Source: Desulfovibrio oxyclinae DSM 11498
Lineage (GTDB): Bacteria > Desulfobacterota > Desulfovibrionia > Desulfovibrionales > Desulfovibrionaceae
Reading direction: 5' to 3'
DNA length: 6,475 nt
Assembly (NCBI RefSeq): GCF_000375485.1
Contig: NZ_AQXE01000023.1
Span: forward strand, 188-6,662
Positions 1-4,312 of this stretch are shown here, in pieces. Numbering within the stretch: position 1 is the first letter of the stretch; every line of letters begins with the position of its first letter. A program made the position numbers and the translations under genes. Under the pieces are notes generated by a model that saw only the letters and a list, made by a program, of their open reading frames with translations, did not search any database and was not told where the DNA came from.

Positions 1-6
1 ATATCC

Positions 7-27
7 GGGCCCACCGAAGGGCCCACC
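7..27. repeat. short direct repeat GGGCCCACC x2
   Basis: GGGCCCACC occurs at 7-15 and again at 19-27, three bases apart. Because GGGCCC is self-complementary, the two copies could also fold into a 6-bp hairpin with a 6-base loop. No T-run follows on either strand, so I do not call it a terminator. It lies in host DNA beyond the tRNA terminator and its role is unknown. Confidence 0.4.
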
Positions 28-30
28 AGC

Positions 31-66
31 AAAGAAAAAAGGCTTAGGAGAATCTCCTAAGCCTTT
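31..66 (-). terminator. intrinsic terminator of the tRNA operon
   Basis: A perfect 13-bp inverted repeat (38-50 against 54-66) has a 3-base loop. Read on the minus strand it is followed by a T-rich tract (complement of 31-40). It begins 8 bases after the CCA end of tRNA-Asp, the expected place for rho-independent termination of the tRNA transcript. Stem length, loop and U-tract are all visible directly. Confidence 0.9.
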
Positions 67-74
67 GATTTCTA

Positions 75-151
<77 letters not shown>

Positions 152-193
152 GCTCTATTGGGCATAGCGCGTTAAGCAGCGCTTTGCTCTCTG

Positions 194-243
194 TGGTGGG
201 CGGTGCAGGGCTCGAACCTGCGACCCTCGGCTTGTAAGGCCAA
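194..243 (-). pseudogene. tRNA-Val (UAC) 3' fragment; attachment-site remnant
   Basis: On the minus strand this piece carries an anticodon arm with loop CTTACAA (anticodon TAC, complement of 234-236), a 5-base variable loop, a T arm with GCAGG/CCTGC closing the loop TTCGAGC, the 3' acceptor strand ACCGCCC, discriminator A and an encoded CCA (complement of 194-196). A matching 5' acceptor strand (GGGCGGT) and a D arm would be expected immediately upstream, but the bases beyond 243 contain neither. The outer anticodon stem already shows a weak T-G pair, suggesting the homology ends near 239-243. Tyrosine recombinases of phages commonly integrate into the 3' half of tRNA genes, leaving exactly this fragment at one end. 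I infer that this is the displaced half of attB. Confidence 0.88.
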
Positions 244-344
244 GCCAGAAGGGACATTTTTCATAGTTACCCTTCGTTGTCAACACTTTCTGGCAAAAAG
301 TTGGGGGGCCGCTTGTCGGCTTTTTGGGGGCTTTTTCGTCAGCT

Positions 345-367
345 TGCTTACCCGCCTGCTTACCCGC
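345..367. repeat. tandem direct repeat TGCTTACCCGC x2
   Basis: Two perfect 11-base copies start 12 bases apart, about 80 bases upstream of the primase start and about 100 bases inside the attachment core. Either recombinase arm-type binding sites or a regulator's operators would fit this position. The sequence alone does not discriminate. Confidence 0.6.
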
Positions 368-436
368 GCTGGAGGGGTGCCCCACTGCCCTGCCCGTCCT
401 TATACATCAGTAAAGCACATTTTGCCGTTCGCAATC

Positions 437-443
437 AAGGAGG
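437..443 (+). promoter_or_regulatory. ribosome binding site of the primase-helicase gene
   Basis: AAGGAGG, a near-complete Shine-Dalgarno sequence, ends 6 bases before the ATG at 450. It fixes the start codon of the primase-helicase. Confidence 0.85.
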
Positions 444-449
444 CCTGCC

Positions 450-2810
450 ATGGGCTGGGCTCTTGATAACCTTTCCGCCGACCGGCGGGCCGAAATTGCA
501 CGTGGGCTGTTCGATGTGCGCTCCGAAGACGGTGACTGGCTGAACGGGCTGTGCCCGCTGCATGACGACCAGACACCCTCGTTCGGCTACAACGTGGCCG
601 ACGACGTTTTCAAGTGCATGGCTGGCTGCAGCGACTCCGGCGACCTCATCAAGTTGTTCAGCCTCGTGAACGGGCTGGACGACCGCGAGGGCTTCCGCGA
701 GTTCCGCGACCGCTTTGGCGGTGACGCGCCCCCCTTGGCCCCCCGTCATGCTCGCCGCAAGAATGAGGCGCCCCCAATCCCCCAGAGCGTGCTGGATCTG
801 TTCCCACCTCTGCCTGACGAACTCGCCCAGCGATTCCGCGAGGTGCGTGGCTGGTCTCTTGATGTCATCCGGAGGCTCGATCTGCGCCTGCAGACTCACT
901 ACCGCGACAAGGAGTCGGGCGAACCCCGGGCCATCAACAGCGCCCCGCAGCGGGTGGTGATGCCCGTCTGGGACGCGAACGGTCAACTGCGCAACCTACG
1001 GCAGTACAAACTGCCAGACGCGCGGGTCAAAGCCAAGATCATCAGCTGGGGACAGGGCTACGGCACAGCTCGTCCGTACCCATCTCAGCATCTTATTCCC
1101 AAAGAAGGGCCGCTGCTTCTGTGCGAGGGCGAGCCCGACGTCATTTGCGCCCTCTCCCATGGGTTCGCAGCCATGACCCTGACAGCCAATAACGTCCGTA
1201 AATGGTCCGGCGCCCAGCTTGCTCCGTTGCGCAATCGTGATGTGATCATCTGCTATGACGCGGACCGTCCAGGGCAGGAACACGCACGGATCGCAGCCGG
1301 AAACATTTTCAAGAGCGCCAAGTCGGTCCGCCTGTTGCGCTGGCCGGACTTCATGGGACGGGATGATGAAGGCAATTGGCCCGAGGATCATGGGCAGGAC
1401 CTGACCGATTTCTTCATGCGTCATAGCAAAACGGCCAAAGATCTGCAGGAGCTGTTCGCTACGGCCACAGCCTATGAGGAACAAGAAGAGGAGCAGAATT
1501 CCAACTATTGGAGATTTTGCCGCTTCAACAAGTTCAAGCCGCGCCTGCTCGCCAACCAACTTCTGCAGGACAGGCCGCTGCTGCACGATCCCCACACCTC
1601 GCGCCTCTACTCGTGGAACGGACAGTATTGGGAACTGTTCGACGAGGCGCAGGTCAAGCGCATGGCCATCAACTATCTGGGTGAAGAGGCGCTGCAAAGC
1701 CGGGTCAACGATGCGGCGTTTCAGGCCAAGATTCTCGCTACCGTGGAGCATGGCCGAGAGGTCAACGACCGTTCCGAATGGATCTGCCTGCAGAACTGCA
1801 TGCTCAACACCGTGACCGGCGAAACAGGCCCCCATGAACGGGACTATCTCGCAACCGTGCAGTTGGGCGTGGACTTCAAACCCGATTCGGACAGGGAGTG
1901 TTCCCGCTGGCTGTCATTCCTTGAAGAGACCGTACAGACCCCCGAGGCCATCATGCAGCTACAGGAGTTTGCCGGCTACTGTCTGACCCGCGAGGTCCGT
2001 TTCGGCAAATGCCTGCTCCTGCTCGGTCCCGGCTCGGACGGAAAATCCACGTTCCTCAAGATACTGCGCTCGCTCGTCGGCCCCGAGAACTGCTCGGCGG
2101 TTCGCTTTCAGGATCTCGATGACCAGTTCCAGCGGGTGGCGCTCTATGGCAAGCAACTCAACATTTCCACGGAGGTTGGTAGCGATGCCATGGAAAGCAG
2201 CATGTTCAAGGCGCTGGTTACCGGTGACCCGGTGCAAGCTGCATTCAAGCACAAGGACGTGTTCGAGTTCGTTCCGTACTGCAAGCTCGCGTTTGCCGCA
2301 AATAGGCTGCCGCGAGTCCTCGATAATTCCGACGGATTCTATCGTCGCGTGCTGCCGGTGCAGTTCAAGGTCCAGTACCTCGACGGCGATCCGAGGCAGG
2401 ACAAGCATCTGGAGGAAAAGCTGCTCGCCGAGCTGGACGAGATATTCCTCTGGGCGCTCGAAGGGCTGCGCCGGCTGCGTGAGCAGGGCTCGTTCACCGA
2501 CTGCGAGGAGACCCGCCTTCTGGTCGGCGACTACAAGCGCCTGAACAACCCCGTGCAGGCGTTCATCGAGGAGTGCTGCGAGGTGGGTGAGGGTGCGACT
2601 GTACGCAAGGACGAAGCCTACAAGGCCTATCGCGAGTTCTGCAAGGACGGCGGATACAAGGCGCTCTCCAAAGAGAATCTGTTCCGCGACCTCAAGTCCA
2701 CTGTCGCGGGCATGGGCATGCAGCTCACGGAGAGCAGGCCGCGCAGTGAGGGGCGTAAGCGCGTCCTCTCCGGTATCCGAGTGCTTTCCTCGGGGGTGTC
2801 CGATGGCTAG
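450..2810 (+). CDS. phage primase-helicase (CHC2 zinc finger, TOPRIM, SF3/D5-like helicase)
   Basis: A 786-residue replication protein expected to lay down RNA primers and unwind DNA at the element's origin. The N-terminus has a CHC2-type zinc finger (C35-x2-H38 and C56-x3-C60). The TOPRIM catalytic core follows, with E226-G-E-P-D230 and the metal-binding pair D270/D272 in the context YDADRPG. An acidic linker (about 343-350) leads to a D5_N-like region and an SF3 helicase. That helicase shows Walker A GPGSDGKST at 526-534, a Walker B-like NISTE ending at E575, a sensor Asn in AFAANRLP (N618) and the arginine pair YRR (R632/R633). The tail (about 690-780) looks like the winged-helix end of P4/D5-type phage primases. 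No key residue appears to be missing. The start is set by AAGGAGG 6 bases upstream. It is the first gene inside the attachment site, and its stop overlaps the next ORF by 8 bases. Family assignment is secure; origin specificity is inferred. Confidence 0.95.
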   Translation: MGWALDNLSADRRAEIARGLFDVRSEDGDWLNGLCPLHDDQTPSFGYNVADDVFKCMAGCSDSGDLIKLFSLVNGLDDREGFREFRDRFGGDAPPLAPRHARRKNEAPPIPQSVLDLFPPLPDELAQRFREVRGWSLDVIRRLDLRLQTHYRDKESGEPRAINSAPQRVVMPVWDANGQLRNLRQYKLPDARVKAKIISWGQGYGTARPYPSQHLIPKEGPLLLCEGEPDVICALSHGFAAMTLTANNVRKWSGAQLAPLRNRDVIICYDADRPGQEHARIAAGNIFKSAKSVRLLRWPDFMGRDDEGNWPEDHGQDLTDFFMRHSKTAKDLQELFATATAYEEQEEEQNSNYWRFCRFNKFKPRLLANQLLQDRPLLHDPHTSRLYSWNGQYWELFDEAQVKRMAINYLGEEALQSRVNDAAFQAKILATVEHGREVNDRSEWICLQNCMLNTVTGETGPHERDYLATVQLGVDFKPDSDRECSRWLSFLEETVQTPEAIMQLQEFAGYCLTREVRFGKCLLLLGPGSDGKSTFLKILRSLVGPENCSAVRFQDLDDQFQRVALYGKQLNISTEVGSDAMESSMFKALVTGDPVQAAFKHKDVFEFVPYCKLAFAANRLPRVLDNSDGFYRRVLPVQFKVQYLDGDPRQDKHLEEKLLAELDEIFLWALEGLRRLREQGSFTDCEETRLLVGDYKRLNNPVQAFIEECCEVGEGATVRKDEAYKAYREFCKDGGYKALSKENLFRDLKSTVAGMGMQLTESRPRSEGRKRVLSGIRVLSSGVSDG

Positions 2811-3189
2811 TCCCCGCGCCCCCCTCGCCCCCTTTTTCGGCGCCGCCAGCCGTACTCTCATGGGGTCACCCATGGACCGACTCAACCAGAAACCCGCCCT
2901 GAATGGTGCGGATTGTCCTGGTGTGGTCCAAGCGTGTCCCAACTTCGTCCGGTTTGGTCGGGACGCGGTAACCCGCATGGTTGTGCCATCGGTCCGGGTG
3001 TCCCAAGTGGTCCGTGGTTGCTGTCCCTCTCCGGGTGCGGGTGCGTGCGCGTACGCGCGTATATATCAATCCGGACAGGCAGAATTGAAAATAACCTGTC
3101 CCACACGGACCGCTCTTGGTGTGACGCGGGTTTGCGCTTGTCCCACCAGTGCGGGACAAGCTGGGACGCATGGTCCATGGAGAGTTTAA
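2803..3189 (+). CDS. hypothetical ORF across the repeat region (doubtful)
   Basis: A 128-codon ORF that I do not recognise. For it: its ATG lies inside the primase stop region (8-base overlap), its TAA shares a base with the next ATG (TAATG at 3187-3191), and a G-rich stretch (GGGGGTG, 2792-2798) could serve as a weak ribosome site. This looks like a chain of coupled genes. Against it: the product is low in complexity and rich in Ala, Gly, Pro, Arg, Val and Cys, with no visible domain, membrane segment or Cys pairing. From about codon 38 it runs through a dense set of short DNA motifs that fall in all three codon phases, which suggests selection on DNA rather than protein. It may be a chance open frame over an origin, or a short real gene with an embedded origin. 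Confidence 0.35.
   Translation: MASPRAPLAPFFGAASRTLMGSPMDRLNQKPALNGADCPGVVQACPNFVRFGRDAVTRMVVPSVRVSQVVRGCCPSPGAGACAYARIYQSGQAELKITCPTRTALGVTRVCACPTSAGQAGTHGPWRV
3047..3066. other. palindrome followed by AT-rich run
   Basis: GCGCGTACGCGC (3047-3058) is a perfect 12-base palindrome, followed at once by TATATAT (3060-3066). It sits in the middle of the GTCC/GGAC cluster. A GC palindrome beside an easily melted stretch is compatible with an origin unwinding site or a regulator operator. Confidence 0.5.
3073..3101. repeat. inverted repeat GGACAGG/CCTGTCC with A/T-rich spacer
   Basis: Seven-base perfect arms (3073-3079 and 3095-3101) flank a 15-base A/T-rich spacer. The arms contain the GGAC/GTCC motif of the surrounding cluster in opposite orientation. 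It could be a two-site binding element or a hairpin; there is no T-run for a terminator. Confidence 0.55.
3136..3161 (+). repeat. 9-bp inverted repeat GCTTGTCCC/GGGACAAGC
   Basis: Perfect 9-base arms (3136-3144 and 3153-3161) surround an 8-base centre, ending 28 bases before the ATG at 3189. In RNA it would be a stable stem-loop just upstream of the ribosome site of the next gene. In DNA it is an opposed pair of the GTCC motif. No T-run follows, so it is not a standard terminator. Confidence 0.65.
3179..3184 (+). promoter_or_regulatory. ribosome binding site for the 3189 gene
   Basis: GGAG(AG) at 3179-3184 has its GGAG core 6 bases before the ATG at 3189. It favours that ATG over the in-frame ATG at 3177, which has no comparable site upstream, and over the longer reading that would begin with TTG at 2913 inside the repeat cluster. 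Confidence 0.6.
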
Positions 3190-3617
3190 TGACGAACGCA
3201 TTTGACCAGGCTCGCAGTCGTTACGGTGTAAAAGCTGTGCAGCCAGAGCAACAGGCAGCGGCAGATGTGGTCACCGATGATTGGTCCCACAGCTACGAAC
3301 TACGCATGGCGTGGGGATGGGATGCGGACCAGATGGAAGCTGCCAGGTTGCGCGACAGCTTGGGTCTGGGACTGATCTACGCATGGGAGGAGCGAGTCGC
3401 CTCGTTTGAAGAACTCCGTGGACTACTGCACCGCTGGAAGGCGGTGGTGAAAGTGGTCCGTTACGCTGGCGGCGGAGTCGGGATCGAGTCTGAGCCCAAA
3501 TGGGCCAGTGGTGAAGGCGAAGAGACTTTAGCTCGAATCTCTGAATTATTCTGGGGGCCAGCCTTTGACCATGCGATCTACTATCTATCCAAATTCCCCA
3601 TCCGTGAGGCCCTATGA
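3189..3617 (+). CDS. conserved-looking hypothetical protein, Trp-rich
   Basis: A 142-residue protein of unknown function. It looks soluble and largely helical, with seven tryptophans (W32, W42, W44, W66, W83, W105, W122). The central part (about 30-90) mixes acidic and basic residues with hydrophobic ones, as in a folded globular protein. A Gly-rich turn (GGGVG, 94-98) is followed by an acidic stretch. I see no signal peptide, membrane segment, metal site or nucleotide-binding motif. The chosen start has a GGAG site at good spacing and overlaps the TAA of the preceding open frame. The stop overlaps a possible 25-codon ORF as CTATGA. It lies between the replication and packaging blocks, so a role in replication control or the switch to late functions is possible, but this is a guess from position. 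Confidence 0.78.
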   Translation: MTNAFDQARSRYGVKAVQPEQQAAADVVTDDWSHSYELRMAWGWDADQMEAARLRDSLGLGLIYAWEERVASFEELRGLLHRWKAVVKVVRYAGGGVGIESEPKWASGEGEETLARISELFWGPAFDHAIYYLSKFPIREAL

Positions 3618-3691
3618 CTTTGGGTCCTTCCCAAGCCTCCACGCCGCGCGGGTGCAGAGAGTCGCGTTTCTTGCGTGCGTTTGCATTTTGA
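3614..3691 (+). CDS. possible 25-codon coupled ORF (doubtful)
   Basis: An ATG shares bases with the TGA of the preceding gene (ATGA at 3614-3617). GTGAGG (3604-3609) lies 4 bases upstream. The 25-residue product is basic and Arg/Ser/Phe-rich with one Cys and no recognisable domain. The coupled arrangement is the only support; at this length a chance ORF is equally likely. Confidence 0.2.
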   Translation: MTLGPSQASTPRGCRESRFLRAFAF

Positions 3692-3766
3692 ATTTATTGG
3701 GAAAATGGGAATTTGCCTTAATTCTGATGCACCATTCGTACTACAGAGAACAGCAAAGGTGACACC
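3692..3766 (+). promoter_or_regulatory. AT-richer leader before the packaging genes
   Basis: After 3691 the sequence becomes clearly richer in A and T than its surroundings up to the small-terminase ATG. Late-gene promoters of phages are often placed here. A TTGCGT/TTTATT pair with 16-base spacing (3671-3676 and 3693-3698) can be drawn, but its -35 is poor, so I do not call a defined sigma-70 site. AAAGGT (3755-3760) is the ribosome site for the gene at 3767, with its AAGG core 7 bases from the ATG. Confidence 0.35.
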
Positions 3767-4312
3767 ATGGAAAAGGAAAATGATTTGCAGTTGAAAACGA
3801 TTGCTGATGTTCGCCGCTTCCTTGAGGCCGAAGGATATACGGCAGCTCACAGCACCGTGGATCGTCATTTTAAGCAGGGAAAGTTTGGGCGTAATACTGA
3901 CGGGCTCTTTGATGTGGCTGCGCTCAAACTTTACGCTGCAGCGAACCTCAAGCGGATTCAATCTGGCAAGACTATGACCCAAGAGCAGCAGGAGCTCCAG
4001 GATGCACGCGAGCGTGCAAAGCTGGAGTTGATCGAAGAACAGGTCAAGACGGCTAGGCTCAAGCGTCGTCGGGAAGAAGGGCAATTGATTGATCGAAACA
4101 ACGTCATGCTTGAGATTGCGGCCCGCGCCGGAGTTCTTGAATCACAATTCAAGAGCTCAATCCAGTCTGGAGTTCTGGACCTGATCGATTTGGTTAAGGG
4201 GAACCCGGAACGCGCGGCAGATCTGATGCGCACGCTTAATCAGTTGGTGGACGAGGTCCTGACGGAATACGCGAACATGGATCCGGCAGAGGTGGTCTTT
4301 GATGCAGAATGA
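3767..4312 (+). CDS. terminase small subunit, Nu1-like
   Basis: A 181-residue DNA-recognition subunit of the packaging motor. It should bind the packaging-start site on concatemeric phage DNA and bring in the large subunit. Residues about 10-45 form a winged-helix/HTH-like unit (IADVRRFLEAEGY, then a recognition-helix-like STVDRHFKQGKF). A long charged helical region, probably coiled coil, follows (about 70-110, with RLKRRREEGQLIDR). The C-terminal helices (about 140-170) would contact the large subunit. Length and layout match the lambda Nu1 group. It has an AAGG ribosome site 7 bases upstream, and its end overlaps the large-subunit start by 11 bases. The subunit pairing and the GpA-type partner strengthen the call; which DNA sequence it recognises cannot be seen here. 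Confidence 0.88.
   Translation: MEKENDLQLKTIADVRRFLEAEGYTAAHSTVDRHFKQGKFGRNTDGLFDVAALKLYAAANLKRIQSGKTMTQEQQELQDARERAKLELIEEQVKTARLKRRREEGQLIDRNNVMLEIAARAGVLESQFKSSIQSGVLDLIDLVKGNPERAADLMRTLNQLVDEVLTEYANMDPAEVVFDAE

Larger units (their letters stand above)
244..449. other. non-coding element border with small repeats
   Basis: No convincing gene. Structures seen: an inverted repeat GAAGGG/CCCTTC (248-253 and 270-275) abutting the attachment core; a minus-strand TTGACA (complement of 278-283); a small GCCG/CGGC hairpin at 308-320 followed by TTTTT (321-325), a weak plus-strand terminator candidate; two copies of TGCTTACCCGC (345-355 and 357-367); and TATACAT at 401-407, a possible -10 for the primase gene without a clear -35. 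Such borders often hold integrase arm sites and the promoter of the first gene. Which of these elements is functional cannot be decided by eye. Confidence 0.5.
2915..3176. repeat. phased GTCC/GGAC motif cluster; candidate replication origin
   Basis: By hand I count 11 GTCC (starting 2915, 2926, 2936, 2947, 2992, 3000, 3010, 3023, 3098, 3140, 3173) and 5 GGAC (2961, 3073, 3107, 3154, 3164), 16 in about 260 bases. Several neighbours are 10-11 bases apart, one helical turn, so they would face the same side of the DNA. Two stretches resemble each other: GGTCC, then GTCCCAA, then a further GTCCG, at 2925-2951 and 2991-3014. Repeats directly beside a primase-helicase gene resemble phage and plasmid origins; P4 alpha protein is known to bind short repeats at its origin. 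Binding by this primase is inferred, not shown. Confidence 0.55.

Noticed and set aside
308..325. GCCG/CGGC hairpin followed by TTTTT as a firm terminator
   Set aside because: The stem is only 4 bp and no plus-strand gene ends upstream of it in the integrated state. It is kept only as a weak possibility within the border feature.
203..466. Plus-strand open frame starting inside the tRNA-Val fragment
   Set aside because: It reads through the antisense of a tRNA remnant and the repeat-bearing border, overlaps the true primase start and has no ribosome site.
996..1835. 279-codon minus-strand open frame
   Set aside because: Antisense shadow of the TOPRIM and linker region of the primase-helicase, with no start signals or motifs of its own.
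1959..2978. Long 339-codon open frame on the minus strand
   Set aside because: It is antisense to the helicase domain, whose motifs are intact on the plus strand. The translation has no recognisable domain, and long antisense frames are common in GC-rich coding DNA.
2915..3176. CRISPR array
   Set aside because: The repeated units are 4-7 bases, irregular and in both orientations. There are no 24-40 base repeats with unique spacers.
2913..3617. Longer 234-codon version of the 3189 gene starting with TTG at 2913
   Set aside because: The extra N-terminus is low-complexity translation of the repeat cluster. ATG 3189 has a GGAG ribosome site at proper spacing.
4299..4301. TTG as start of the large terminase
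   Set aside because: An ATG follows immediately at 4302, with GAGG 9 bases upstream. The TTG adds only one residue.
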